A DNA stretch of 64,000 bases from Anastatus disparis (GCA_017163975.1 JAFFSR010000242.1:3125001-3189000); one strand, 5' to 3'; positions 33,347-46,989 are shown, counted from the first letter of the stretch. The notes: generated by a model from the sequence alone, not told the origin. Made by a program: numbers and translations.

Positions 33347-33940
33347 CAGTGCTTTCCAAAAGTTCCAGGCCACTTAAATAACTTTAAAACGGATTGAGAT
33401 ATCAAATTGAAATTTTCAAGAGTCCAATAGAGTTACAAAATCTATTATTTAACAGAAAAAGTACCCACCCCCATCCCTCCAAGGGGCGGAGGCAGGGTCA
33501 AAAATCTTAAATGGAATGGGGGGGGGGGCGAGTTAAGGCTCTTTCGAAAGAGCTTTTCGAAGAAAACGCAAGGTCGCAGATGTCTCTACGATTTTTTTTC
33601 GCCGAGTTATGATCTTTTAAACATGTAGTTTTTGTCAAAGCAAGGTCCATAAATATAACTGAACTAGAGTTGGACTTCAAATGGACATTGTTCACAAATC
33701 GTAGAGATCTCTGCGTCCTCGCGTTTTATTCGTCTCAAAGAGCTCTTCCGAAAGAGCCCCTACTCGACCCCCACCCCATTGAAGATTTTTGACCCTCCTC
33801 CCTCCTGCCCTCACCCCTTCGGCGGGTGGAGGTGGGTACTTTTTCTGTTAAATAATAGATTTTGTAACCCTATTGAACCCCTGAAAATTTCAATTCGATA
33901 TCTCAATCCGTTCTAAAGATGGAACTTATGGAAGACACTG
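33347..33940. mobile_element. TA-flanked long foldback element (CAGTG ends)
   Basis: Left end CAGTGCTTTCCAAAAGTTCC and right end GGAACTTATGGAAGACACTG, with TA outside both. The arms pair over nearly 250 bp, including the GTACCCACC and AGGCTCTTTCGAAAGAGC segments and their complements. The TA flanks and CAGT ends suggest a Tc1/mariner-type non-autonomous element. The 62-codon frame at 33507-33695 is not a gene. Confidence 0.85.
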
Positions 33941-33949
33941 TATATTAGT

Positions 33950-34062
33950 TATATACGTAACTTGGGAGTACGAAGAATGAATAAAGTGTTTGCTGCTCAA
34001 GCGACAAGCACTTCAGTCAAGCCTGGATTCAGAATACTTCGTACTCCCAAGTTATGTATATA
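33950..34062. repeat. Palindromic element
   Basis: TATATACGTAACTTGGGAGT pairs with ACTCCCAAGTTATGTATATA, with arms of about 28 bp around a ~55-bp loop. Confidence 0.75.
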
Positions 34063-34369
34063 AGGTTATGTCGTTGTAGGCCGTATGAGAAACTATAAAA
34101 ATAATTTTTGAAAATTAATGATATATATTTTATTAAAAACAAGTAAATGTCATTATGCATATTTTAAATATTTTATTAAATTTTTTAAAATATTAAAATA
34201 TTAACATTTTTTATATTAATAATATATATATTTTATCATCACAATTAATAAATTAATAATAATACATTTGCACCTCTACGTACAACTAACTTTAAGAATA
34301 GAATTTTAACGATTAACTATTTAACTTTGAAAATTTTTTTAAACAAAACATTCTTTAAAGTTAAGATTT

Positions 34370-34670
34370 TATATGAATTTTTATGAGCATTGACATATCT
34401 AATGACATATCTAATGACATTCTTTTGTTTTCACTAACCTTAGAATCGATGTCACTTGCGTCATATACGGCCATGCTGAGCGATATCTCGACTATATTCA
34501 ATTGTCCAATATTCCCTTAGGGAGTTTAGATCTATCAATACTCCCTAAGGGAGTATTGACAGAGAAAACATCATCGAGATATTAGCATGAACGTATGCAA
34601 TGCCTATACAAATTTAATATGGTCTATAGGTATTCCACCGAATACGGCCAGCCACGACATAAGTTTATAT
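34370..34670. repeat. Dispersed repeat, copy 2, with inner palindrome
   Basis: Related to 14150-14480 (GAGCATTGACATATCTAAT, CGATATCTCG, ending GCCACGACATAA). At 34511-34555 a palindrome, TCCCTTAGGGAGT / ACTCCCTAAGGGAGT, is inserted or evolved within it. Confidence 0.5.
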
Positions 34671-36000
34671 ATAATATCATACATCATATATATATAATGC
34701 GTGACTATCGTAATAAGCAAGAATGCACATTAATTGTAAAATATCGTTGATTCTTCGATACTTTAAGATAGTTAGGACAGCTGTGATTTATTATCTTAGT
34801 GAAATCTATAATATAGTTGTCACGATAACATTTTTTTCAGTATAGGTAAACCCAGCATGATAAACCCTCATTAGGAAAACTTTCTTCAGAATGGATCGGC
34901 ATATATGTGGAATTCGGTATTAGGTACCTATCTGTGGAAGAACACCTAGCACCGTATTAAGTGGTCACTTATTCATATAAATGTTTCGCATAATGTTTCT
35001 TAACTTGAAAGATGTTTGACACTAAAAAATGTGCATTTTTTTCTTAACATAAGAAACGAATAATGTTAAAATGAAATTTATCGAACATGCTCTTTCATTT
35101 ATTTAGAATTCAAATATTTAAAAAATATTATTACTAATAGCGGGCGCTTTGATCAAGTGGCTAAGCGCGCATTACCTTATATATACATGTGTGTAATGTT
35201 TGCGACGAAGTACTAGTCTAATGCGTGTGTGCATACAAAAGTGGTTTAAAACTCACTTGACCTCTTTTGCGAATTAATCCTCCTTGACTATTGGTTACAG
35301 AGTATACATATATACCATAAGTTACTATACTACTGAGGAAAGAGTCATTAAAAGTTACCAAAAAGGGCTAAATATAAACTTTACATCGTCCACTTTCCAA
35401 AACTTCAACCACATTTCTATATCTATGTTTCTAGTTCTCTATGTTTACCTCATTTTCATTTTAGTTGCTTGTTGAAATTTGTTGCTTCTTTCTGAAGTAT
35501 GAATTTTTAAGTGTCTAAACTTCAAGCTTTATGGGAAAATAAATTTAATAATTTTTATATAATTGTTCGCTAACATTATTTTAATTAATGTAATATTATT
35601 GAATGAAAAAGTGTGTGATTCAATCATTTTCCTCATTTTGAAATTGATATATTTTTTTCAATTTTTTAGATATAATTTAAGATTGCTTACATAATTTTTT
35701 GAAATTCTGTGTCTTTATTGTTTTATAAACTAAATTATAATTTTCAAAGGTGTTTTAAATACAATTAACTTAATGTATTCCTTTACTGTTAATTATATAA
35801 ACTTTGAAATTGGTTTATATTTAAAATTTTATAACGAAATAACTGCTTTTATTTGAATATAAACTAAATTTTAATCTTTTAAATACTGATCTCTCGAACA
35901 AAACTAACAATTTCACATATTATCAATAGTATTGATAAAAATTTAGTATTATTACACGGTTTAGGTATATTTTTAAGATTATAATTTTTTCTTTTCTTTT
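34671..36000. other. Noncoding, with a possible tRNA-like segment
   Basis: No protein gene is visible. GATCAAGTGGCTAAGCGCGC at about 35152-35171 resembles a tRNA A box and D-arm, but no B box follows at the right distance. The rest is AT-rich. Confidence 0.4.
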
Positions 36001-36207
36001 TTGATTTATCATGGAGTGTTTAGTTTTGTTCATTTATAGTTTTCTCTTTTCTTTTTCGATCTACTATTCACGAAATGCCAAGTATTTGGTTTTTATAGTT
36101 TTTGCTTTTATTTTTCGAATTATCATTCGTGGAGTGCATAGTTTTTCTTTATTTTTTATTTTTAAGAGTACAGATTTAATACAGTGGTTTTATGTCCTAC
36201 GTGCTGT
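36001..36207. repeat. Subterminal tandem module of hairpin copy 6
   Basis: Degenerate units with TTCGATCTACTATTCACGAA, TTTTTCGAATTATCATTCGT and GGAGTGTTTAGTTTT / GGAGTGCATAGTTTT. They are the reverse complement of the units right of hairpin copy 7 (39000-39190). Confidence 0.6.
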
Positions 36208-36346
36208 AAAATAGTATACAATACCCGTGACCTAAGTGGAACTTTATTACACAGCACTACGTTATGGCCCTCGCTTGGTTCGGGTCCTAACTCTGGCCGT
36301 GTAATAAAGTCCCACTTAGGTCACTTGTATCGTAATGTACTATTTT
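36208..36346. repeat. Hairpin element, copy 6
   Basis: AAAATAGTATACAATACCCG at the left and ATGTACTATTTT at the right. The arms GTGACCTAAGTGGAACTTTA and TAAAGTCCCACTTAGGTCAC pair. Tip GCCCTCGCTTGGTTCGGGTC is a damaged family tip. A close match to copy 7 in the opposite orientation. Confidence 0.8.
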
Positions 36347-36459
36347 TTAAATTTTATTTAACGTCGTTGTATTTATGCTATCCTTGCGATGCTAATTAAC
36401 GACGAAGGTCGACAGTGAACAAATCACATATAATGTACAGTGGTGCTCGTATGAATCAG

Positions 36460-36531
36460 CCGGGACCAGGATTCGAACTCGGAACCTCGAGATTATGAAT
36501 TCATCACTTTATCGAGTGAGCCACTGAGACC
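36460..36531 (-). other. tRNA-derived segment (SINE-like)
   Basis: The minus strand reads GGTCTCAGTGGCTCACTCGA then, after a loop, GAGTTCGAATCCTGGTCC. That gives a clear B box (GTTCGAATCC) and a weaker A box. The acceptor stem does not pair, so it is not a functional tRNA. Similar sequence occurs at 46990-47080. Confidence 0.55.
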
Positions 36532-38834
36532 TTTCAAATTTCAAATGTTATTCATTAGAAAATATATCACCTAAATTACAAATTTATTTGTATTTTACTA
36601 TTATCTTGGATCTTGTTTAAACTGTAAAGAGAACATTTGTTGTATATATAAAATGAAATGTGAATCAAAAATTCAAATATCGTTAAATTATTCTTCCATC
36701 AAGAGGTACTGTTACTTTAGTGAAATATTATAGTATTCGGAATTTAATCTGTATCAACGATTACCAAATGTATATCAGCATATAATTCCGAAATTTTTAT
36801 CTCATATTTCATTTGTAATATTAGTAAAAGGATTTAGCTATTTTTGAAAATATATTCTTATTTGTTATATTATTCCTTTTAACAAGCAAAATTCGGAATA
36901 TTTTGAGCATTAAGTCATGAATGTTTTTCACATTACATCGAAATAATATAAAAAATTAACATTATGATAAAAATTTAAAAATAAAAAAAATTTTTAAATT
37001 AACTTGTAAGCACATACAATTTATAAAAATTGTGAATTTTAATGTTAGTTTAAAAATCATTTTTATCACTGTTATATAAAACTTTTCCTGGGTATAACAA
37101 TAAAATTTTCTATTGGAACAACTGTTAAATATTTAAAAATGTCAGGTCGAAAACTGTTTAATATTTAAAAACTAATTCTTTATTTTTCAAACTATTGAGC
37201 AATTTTGAAACCAGTTAATGAATAAATTTATGACATTACTTGGAGAATTGTTTATACAAACGAGAAAATTTAAATTAAATCAGGCTCAGAGTTACTAATT
37301 TACATACATACACGTGTACTATATACAGTGAAGTGCTTTTTGAAATTTCAATCTAGAATACATACTTCGATAGACGTACGTTAAATATATATACATATAT
37401 ATGTATATATTTATATGTTCTATCGTCTTGATCTAAACTATACAATAACGAGAAACTGGCAATCCTTTGTCTTCGGAAAATCATGTACATAAAGCTTTTC
37501 CCGTATCCTTGCACATGCTTTCCTGTCCTTGGGAAACGAGTATCGAAAATTAATAAGGTCCTGGACAGGCTACGAAGCCTATATATGATGTCGAACATCG
37601 ATAAATTCTCTCTCTTAGTGTATATATATATATACATATATGCTTCCACCTCTCACTTTTGTTCTCTCTTTGGAATAAGGGGTGAGAGACAATGTTACTG
37701 TGCATCGGTAATTGCATTTTGTGAGGCTCCATACCGTAAAATGTTGAGTTTTACCGCTTTTACTAAAAGCCTTTCCAAGAGAAGGGAAAACAGAATGCTC
37801 TATATCTCTATAGATGTATGATTATATATTGTGTGTATATAGGCCTTAAAGAATTTTCTCTTTTTATAGATTATACGTTATTTATAGGAAGAAATGTTTA
37901 TTATTTATTACTGAATCATAATAAATAATTTAATGTGGGATTAACCTAATTTTATTATATATTTTTATTTTTTTCTTTCGAAATGGTCAAAGTTTTATTC
38001 TCACAATGACACGCATACTGCGGATTTCTCTAGTGGTTTATTGCTCTGTTGAAGATAGCGAAGTGTTTACGTTTCTGCTGTAATTGCTTGAAAGAATGGA
38101 GAGAGAAAGGGTGATAGGGAGGAGTGGGAGTAGAAATGAGAAAGAGATCTAATGTAATGGGTTTAATTTTACTCAGTGGTTAATAGATTTAATTTTATTC
38201 TCGTGAAAATAGCTTCACGTAATGACTATATACCGATTCACTCGTTGTGCACTTTTGTAGCTTCTACAAGCGAATCTGAAAATGGAATGTAATTAAATAC
38301 TTTTAATTAAAAAAATTTTCAATTTCTCTACTGTTTAGGAAAAAAAATTCAAGAAAACTTATTTTAAATTATTCTTTGTTACAATGAAATGATAATATTA
38401 TGATAATATAATAAAAATTTTCCGTTGACTTGTGCTGATTGTTATCTTCATTAGATATGAATAATTATAAGTAAATAAAAATTCTGTCTAATTTAAAGTA
38501 TTTTTTTGAAATAATTTTTTTCTCATTACTTTCAGGCTTATTAAATTAAAAAATAAATAAAATCATTTAAATTTAAAGTTAGTTTTAATAACAACAGAAT
38601 CTACGATGACAAAGAGTATTAAAAATTATATGAATTTGAACTTAAACTTTTTACGTTAATTTTAATAACAAAAAATGTGTAATTACAAAGTATACTTAAC
38701 TTTTAGATGACCAGCATAAAAATGGCTTACAGAACTCCACGTTTTTTTCTTTTATAGAGATTGAACACTGATTCCTACTATTACGGTTTATATTCAAAGT
38801 ATCAAGTGTTCTCAGTGTTTACTCTAGTTTCTTT
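36532..38834. other. Noncoding, with a less AT-rich island
   Basis: No gene is visible. Bases 37430-37830 are more complex and GC-richer than the surroundings, with overlapping frames on both strands and a TCTCTC / TATATA region. This could be a regulatory island or an untranslated region. 38090-38150 is a purine-rich tract. Confidence 0.4.
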
Positions 38835-38968
38835 AATAGTACATTACGATACAAGTGACCTAAGTGGCACTTTATTACACGGCCGGAGTTATCGCCCTCG
38901 CTACGCTCGGGCGATAACTCCGGCCGTGTAATAAAGTTCCACTAAGGTCACGAGTATCGTATACTATT
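38835..38968. repeat. Hairpin element, copy 7 (best preserved)
   Basis: Nearly perfect inverted repeat. AATAGTACATTACGATACAA faces TCGTATACTATTTT. The inner arms ACACGGCCGGAGTTATCGCC and GGCGATAACTCCGGCCGTGT are exact complements; the tip is CTCGCTACGCTCG. The low divergence between its arms suggests this copy is young. Confidence 0.9.
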
Positions 38969-39200
38969 TTTAGCACGTGGGACATAAATCCGCCAAATTA
39001 AATCTGTACTCTTCAAAATCAGTAATAAACAAAAACTATGCACTCCACGAATTATAATTCAAAAAATAAAAGCGAAAACTATAAAAACCAAACACTACGC
39101 ATCCTGTGAATGATAAATCGAAAAAAAGAAAAGAAAACTATAAATAAACTAAAACTAAACACTCCATGAATAATAGATCGAAAAAGAAAAAAAAGAATAT
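38969..39200. repeat. Subterminal tandem module of hairpin copy 7
   Basis: TAGCACGTGGGACATAAATC then CGCC, followed by units with CTATGCACTCCACGAATTAT, TCCTGTGAATGATAAATCG and CTCCATGAATAATAGATCG. Confidence 0.6.
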
Positions 39201-41928
39201 AATTTCAATAATATACTCAAAATGTGTAATAACAATGAATTTTTATCAATATTATTAATATTATGTGAAATTGTTTGTTGAAATCATCTTCTATGAAGTC
39301 ATAAATTGAAATTTTGTTTCACGTATGAATCAGCGTCGTAGGAGCGGTGAGGAGGTAACATGTTTAGTGTAGCAATAGCAATCGTGTGTAGTAATAGGGG
39401 GTTCCCCGTAGCATTTTATAATACAACGCTGAAATGACTATACCTCTTCGCTTTACATGTTACGCTACTATCAATTTTAGTTTTACTCGTATCTTACTTG
39501 CTTATAATTGTTATTTAATTTGAAGAATGTTAATGTAAAAGAGTTTCAATATACTACAGCTTATTGTTATTTATGAAAATACTTTAAAAAATAATTTACA
39601 TATAAAATTATTTATTATATACGTACGTTACCTAAGTAAATTCATTATTGTACCGTGTAAAAAAGTGCCACCTAGGTAACAGAAAAGTGTTACCTAAGTG
39701 CGGATTTAGGTCCCTCAGTGCTATAAAGTATTATTTCATTTACTTTTTCTTTTTTCTTTGACTGTGCTTGATTTGTATAGCTTTATAGTGACCTGAACTG
39801 ACGAAGTCAATTCGTGCCGCTTACCTCGACACCCAGAATATTATAACCAGAGCTCACCCCGGCGAGCCTGTAGCCATTTACTTCGAGTATTGTAATCAAG
39901 ATTCACCCCGACGAGGGTGCTATTCCAGGCCATAGGCGCACCCATGCACAGAAGCACAGTTCTGATTTCAATATCTTTTTGCTCTTTTTTCTCATTTTAA
40001 TTTTATACTAGTTTTTTAAAATTAAATTATTAAATTTTAATCGATTATTCATTTTATTTAATAATTCGCTTATATTCATTTATTTATTTTAATTGTTCAT
40101 TTATCATTATTATTAATTTCATTATGTATAAAAATATAATAATTTTTATAGAAATTATTTAATCAATTTTGTACCGTATACCATGTTTATGCTGATCTCT
40201 ACATTTTTTTCTTTCTAAGCTAACGATATTTTCTCACATATAATCTCAGTGTATATAAACAGGGTAAATTCGATATTTTCAATACAATGGCACTATTTTC
40301 ACAACCGTAATACGTAATACGACGAACTTAATATTATAATATGACTTGAATAACTAAATAAAACTAAAATCTTTTCGTTAGTTAAACTTTTCCTATGAAC
40401 TCAAATTATAATAATTCAATCTAATCTATTTTTTATTTAACAAAACTTTACCGAGAACTTTAGTCATTAAAAATCAAATGAAATAGAAATATAATATATA
40501 ATCTTATAAGCTAAAAATATGAAGTCTGTCCGTAACAATATTATTATATGAATTATCACTGCGCAGTTCTATATGTATATATACAAAAGTACCTAATTAT
40601 AAAAAATTACTTATTAATATATATTATTTCGCACAAACATTTTAGATTCTTAGGATTATGGATTTAAACATTTTTGTCTATTATTACGTACAATTATATA
40701 TGATTATTCATAATTATCTACATGGCTATATATATGTTTATACATTTATACATCAATGCTAGATACTTTAGTTATTGTTGTACTGCTGGTGGTTGTAAAT
40801 ATTACGTTGAATAATATATAACTCCAAATTCTGTAATAGACTAGCAATTTTCAGCGCCCTGTTTTATTTATTTATTAGTTAACATTATTCATTGAGATTT
40901 CAAACTTTATTTATCATTTCTTATAATGCTATTCAATAGATTGTAATAAAAAATTTAATATATAAGAACTTTTTTAAGCATATTAAATATATTGTCATAT
41001 TCTCGGTTAATAATTACCCGATTAGATCGTGTTTGCATGCTTTGTAAATTGCAAAAAACAATCATTTTTAGGAATAAAATCATATCCAAATTCCAATTTT
41101 ATAAATTTTAAATAATTCAATTCGTTTCAATATCATTAGCATGTTTTCTTCGAAATAAATATATTATTCTAAACTTCAAATTTCTATGTTACTTTTTCAT
41201 TTGTTTTATTTTAACCAATCAAAACTGTCTTATCGCAATGACAAATTCTTTCCATCAATTTTTTAAGAACTTTTAAATTTTTAATAAAAAAATATTTTGT
41301 ATAAACAACTACTGTCTAATTTGGGTAAATATTTTAAAAATATGATGATATTTGCAATAATATATAAAACCGAATAAAGAACATTTAATGCACTAGAAAT
41401 GCAAAAAAAAAGTTAGTTGGTTTCAGCTTTGTATTTAGGGGTGGACGGCTCACTTAAAAAGGCATCTCACCAATATTATCCGATCCGGATATGAAAACCC
41501 TTACTTCAAGTTAAATGAATCATAGCCAAAAAGAATATAGACGTAAATAGATGAGCAGACGCTTACAAAATTTTGAGGCAAGTTATCCCCCAGCTTTTAC
41601 ATTGTTAGTATATCGATATATTAGTACTATATAGATATACAGGCTCTGTATAAGCTGAGAGGATAGATTCTTAAGTTACTTCACTCTTCCTATTCGCTTT
41701 GCGTTTCTCTGCATGTCTATATTCGTTGATATAGCCAGTATAACGCATATAAAAACAATATCAATAAATAATTATGAAAATTTCTTAAATTATATTGTAA
41801 ATAAAATAATAACACAAAAAAAATTTTATGATACTACATGCACACTGTAATATTAAGGAAGATACATTGATTTAGACTAGATCACAGGACCCTAATCAGA
41901 GATGAGCTTTTAGATTTTCATTGAAATA
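39201..41928. other. Noncoding; two GC-richer patches
   Basis: No gene is visible. 39780-39930 contains a weak ~56-bp tandem pair (CAGAGCTCACCCCGGCGAGC and CAAGATTCACCCCGACGAGG). 39650-39735 resembles a hairpin-element end (GTGCCACCTAGGTAAC). The rest is AT-rich. Confidence 0.4.
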
Positions 41929-42640
41929 CAGTCGACGATCTGAGTCCCGCCGCCTTCTCCTCTATCGACTCGCTCGTGCGTTACCCCCACTCGCTGACTA
42001 AAAGAATTTGTTTCCAAACATTCTGAGTCCCGCCGCTGCTCTATGCGACTTTTTCACTTGTAAAAATGGGTTTATTAATTTCATTTTTTTGTTTGGGATA
42101 CAACAAATGTTTATTGAAATAAAAAGTAACAAAGAAATAATACAATATTGCATAATTCTCGTTTATATCTATTGAAAAAAATATAAAAATTAAACTAGAT
42201 ATATTTAATCGATCAATAAAATGTTATTTATTTGAAAATTTAAGTGATTGCTTTATAAATAAAAGATAAAATAAATCTTATTTCATTTCATTTTCATAAT
42301 AACAATGAGTATTTAGTACATCAATAAATAATATATTCTTTAATTTTTAAATTTATGTTACCTATAAATAAAAAAATTTAATTTTTATATTTTTTATAGT
42401 AAATATAAATGAGAATTATGCAATATTACAATATTTTTTGTTATCTTTTATTTCAATAAACGTTTATTTTATTCTAAACAAAAAAATTAAACTAATAAAT
42501 TCATTTTTACAAGTTAAAAAGTCACATAGAGCAGCGGCGGACTCAGAATGTTTGAAACAAATTCTTTTTAGTTAGCGAGTGGGGGTAACTCATGAGCTAG
42601 TCGATGGAGGAGAAGACGGGCGGACTCAGATCGTCGACTG
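41929..42640. mobile_element. TA-flanked long foldback element (CAGTCGAC ends)
   Basis: CAGTCGACGATCTGAGTCC at the left pairs with the right end (CAGATCGTCGACTG), with TA on each side. The arms of about 300 bp include TAACCCCCACTCGCT/AGCGAGTGGGGGTAA and pyrimidine-rich CGCCGCTGCTCTATG/CATAGAGCAGCGGCG. No coding sequence. Confidence 0.85.
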
Positions 42641-42860
42641 TACTAAGTTTCTTAGCGATATATACATTTTATAAACTTTTCTTATGTCTATAATAAAATG
42701 TACAGTGCTGACAATAAAATCTTGTTGAGTGAACATAATTGATATTTTCTATATACTTTTTTATACAAATGCAGTTATATAACTTTTTTCTTAGCTTTGT
42801 CAGAGAGAAAAACTATCTTAAAAAGATCAATACAACACGTACGTATTCTACTAATTTGAC

Positions 42861-43271
42861 TTAACGGCATGTCGGAGCTGCAGCAATCGAGTTTTGCGTT
42901 TTTTATTTTATCAATATCTTTTTAAATTTTTAAATTAAACAAATATAATGACTTGTCCGCACTAAAGCTATATTTATACAATAATTTTTGTTAAAATAAA
43001 AAATTATTTGGACTTGTTATTTTTTTATGAGCTTGGATTGGAAATTAGATATCAAACTCGACAAACCTAACCTTAAAATACGATATATTGAAAGTTTTTA
43101 TTATAACTTTGTATGTATAATATTTTGGTGGATTTCTTGAGTTGTCCGCACTAGAGTTTAATCTTACAAATTTTTTCTTTGTAGCAAAGAAACTCGATTA
43201 AACGCATCGTTTATTCATAAGTTAAGATTGGAAATATTATTAGAAGGCGGACAGCTTCGTCATGCTCTTAA
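42861..43271. mobile_element. TTAA-flanked repeat, copy 3
   Basis: TTAA at 42861-42864 and 43268-43271. Nearly identical to 28936-29345 (only a handful of differences by eye), same orientation, so both moved recently. Confidence 0.7.
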
Positions 43272-46200
43272 ATCACACATAACTTATTTACATACAAAAA
43301 ATTGTATTATGATTGAATACAAACGTAACGGAAAACTTAACTAAGAATTCAATTATTGTTCCAATGCTCTAATAACCTTGAATGTAGAAAAGATTGTAAG
43401 ATGATATTACAGTCATTATTTATAAATAAAAATGGATATATCCTTGAAAGCATAATTTTCTATATAACAATCTAATTTTCTTCAAGAAAATACAAGCTTA
43501 AATTATTGCTCTAACCCCCCTCAACTTCTCGTTTCTCCGAGTAATTAGATCACAGTTAATAAAACACTAAACTCCTTTTAAGCCAATAGAAAAAAAAAGA
43601 AGGAAAAAAAAATCTTAACAGAAAGTGATTTCGTGCCAATTCATCGTGCAAAGAAAGTTTTTTTTTGCCTTGAACATATACATGGGTGTAAAAGGGCTTG
43701 AATGTATAATAACAAGTGTATGTTACATGAATAAATCGCAGTGTCAAAGAATTCCAATAAAGTGAAACTAATATGGAATATTGAAAACAATAACTAAATG
43801 TAAGAAATATAGAAGAGAAAAAGGAAAGACACGCAAGAGACTTGCGCTATAGAAAGAAGATAAAAATAAACTTTAATATTGAGTTAAACCAAAGAAGAAA
43901 ATATATGAGATGTAACGAAAATACAAATAATAAATGCAAGATAATGAATGTGTGTGTAAATTTATGTAGAAATGATCAAAAACAAAAGATTTGTGAGTTT
44001 GTTTCGTTTTTAATAAAATGGTCCAAACAATATTTTTTGTAAAAAATGTAATACTTGTTAAATTGATTTTAATTATGCTTATTTCTTTTACATTTGTATA
44101 ATTTCCGTTGGTTTATACAAGCAAAAAAGTATATTTGCTGAATCATTAATAATACATTTTATAAAATAATTTTCAACTTCGTTTCAATATATTTTTTTAA
44201 ACGCAATAAAATTTTTCTTTTTATATGTTGACTTTTTATTTAAATCGATTTTTTTTTATTATATAAATATTGACAGAATTCATATCATGAAAATATTTCT
44301 AAACTTTTTCTTCTCGATCATCTTAACATTGAATAATTTTTTACATAAATATAACATTGAGGAAAAAAAACCTTGAACCTTTCTTTACAAGGGTTTTAAA
44401 CCCTTGTGTATCGATTCTAAACATATGAACTAAAATATCTTTTGTCACCGCATAAAGTGCAAAAAAATTTGTAAATCTTAAATTAATATGTTATAAGTTT
44501 TTGAATATTATTATAAATAGCAAAAATAAAATATATACAATATAGCATAATTATTTTTAAAATATGATTTTCTTATAAATATTATTTTAACTTTTAATGT
44601 TATTAAAACATTTTTGTTGATTTAAGAATTATAACACTTTGTAGAACAGTGAATAATAAAACTGACTCTCCAGCTTAAATTTTCATATTGTACATGTAAA
44701 CAAACATCACTTTTTTATTACTAACTAAATTATTCGTAAACGTTGTAGAACTGATTTTGTAAAATTTATTTTAAGGATAGGATTATTTGGCAACTGGAAA
44801 GTGCACTCGTAGCTTTTTAATACGAGCGTTTGCTCACCAAATATACACCAAAAAGCGTCTGGTACGAGGAAAAGTTTCAGTTTTTTTTCTTTTTGTAGTA
44901 TTGCAAAAAATACTATGTAATATTTTTCGTTTCCTCAAAACGAATTTAAATTTATACTTTGATGTGCAAACATTCCTTTTTAGATAAAAGTTTACGTTAC
45001 TAAATTTTTCTGAATAAAACTACTTAAAAAAAATTTAACTAAGAGGACGAAATAGTAATTTTTTAGATGATACAGTAAATGAATAAACAAATTTTTAGAA
45101 CATTTATCCAAGAAAAATATGACATTGGGAACGTGTAAATTTTATTTGAAGGAAAAGTATATTTAACGCGATAAAGTAATAATTATTTAGCCGTGAAATA
45201 TTAGAAAATGTTTTTTCTACCGACCTGACCTAATGAGGCTCTCACGTTGCGGTTTTAAAGAGATTGGAAGAAAGTTTGAAAAAAAACCAAGTCTCTTTAT
45301 TCTTTCTTTTTCTTCTTCTTTTTCTCTCTCACTCATATTTCCTTTCTCTCTTTTATAGCGAGCTTTTGAACATAGAATGACAGCTTTTCCTAGTGAGGGG
45401 AAAAAGACTTCAAGAACAGAAATTCTAAAGCCAGCTTTGTGTTATGTTTCGGTATGCGAAAATTTAGGTCGAAGAAGAATTATCGATAAACTGTAGAAAA
45501 AGCTAAAGAATATATTTTACCAATGCCTTACATATTTTTTGATATTCTTCAATTTTTTTTGTTATTTTGCCTGCTAACATTTTACTTTGCATTGTGATAT
45601 TCTTTGAAGTTTAAAAAAAAAACACAATCTTATTCTGAAAGCAAAATTGTTTGACAATCAATCAAAACTGTCCGTGTATCAGATTTTTCTCGTTTATTTG
45701 TCTTAACGGACAGTTTCTTTCGTTTTGAGTATACGTTTGAATAAAAAGATATGTCATATGCATATACATTTTAAAACGTATTATTCTAAACGACATGCAA
45801 TCTTCCGCATTATATAAAAACGTATTGCAGTATTGTCACTTTCACATAAATTTTTGAAATTTCATATAAATTTAATTTAGCAACTGCATTAGTTTTATTG
45901 TATTATTTATCTTTACATTTGTTGCCAAAAATTAATTTTAAAATATAGTAAAATAATACTGACAAACACAATTACTTTTATTCTGATAAATTGATTCTAA
46001 AATATGCTTTTAGAACTATTCCAAATATACTTTTAGAAATTAATTTTTTTAAGCGTTTTCTTTCGTTTTTATCTATGTATATAAATTCAATAAGTTTTAA
46101 ATCGAATAAACTTTTAAAGCTATTAATTCATTAAAAAATTTTGCATTTTAACACGCTATTAAAGTTACAAAACTGATTTGATTCTTAACTTATAATTTAA

Positions 46201-46985
46201 TAAAACTTTCCCGCAAACTAGCCCGATGAAGGTTTTTAGTCATGCATTTTCCATTGCTACGAGGACGAGCTCAGAAATTCAAAAGAATAAAAATGTTTGC
46301 ATAATCTAATAGCTTATGTTATACGTACATTTATCATTATTGCTAAAAACTTTTTATTAAAATTTAATTATTATTTTTAAATTTCCGTCAATCAATGATT
46401 TATATTTAATCATATATGATTGTATATAATCAAATACACCTTGAGTGCTTACACGACTATGTATAACTGTATTATATATGTAGAATTTAATATCATACTT
46501 TATATATATATGATTGATTGATCGTCTTTTAGAAACTTATATCACTGTTAAATTATGTATGATTTGCTTATGTTAATATATAACCCTAGATGATTGCACG
46601 TAATTATTCATAATCACTTGTAATAATACTAGTTTATACATGGTATATATTAAATGTGAATAGTTATACACGATTCTATAAACTTTTGTCTTTTATATTA
46701 AATTCTTAATAATTATTAAGTCATATGTAAAATATATTAATTAATATAATTCTTTTTAAAAAAATTTTAATTCCCCATAATTACAATATTTATTTATTTT
46801 TAATACTTTATTTAATCTAGTTTTTAATATTTACATACTTACAAAATATCCTGTAAGAATTTATGTACGCTCAATGTACTTTAAATTTTTACTAATTACG
46901 GAAAATCTTACTTGTTATTCAGATGGCAGTATGTTATTTATGTATTTATTATTTTTTCGACGGGTTAAAACTCATAATATTTGAG
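43272..46985. other. AT-rich noncoding DNA
   Basis: I see no gene or known repeat. Purine/pyrimidine-rich, somewhat less AT-rich patches occur near 45220-45480. Short frames here (about 60-66 codons) look random. Confidence 0.45.
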
Positions 46986-46989
46986 ATTA

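Noticed and set aside
33507..33695. 62-codon minus-strand frame
   Set aside because: Within the arms of a foldback element.
37353..37821. Overlapping 60-112 codon frames on both strands
   Set aside because: No recognisable domain, and three frames compete. More likely a GC-richer noncoding island; kept only as a regulatory candidate.
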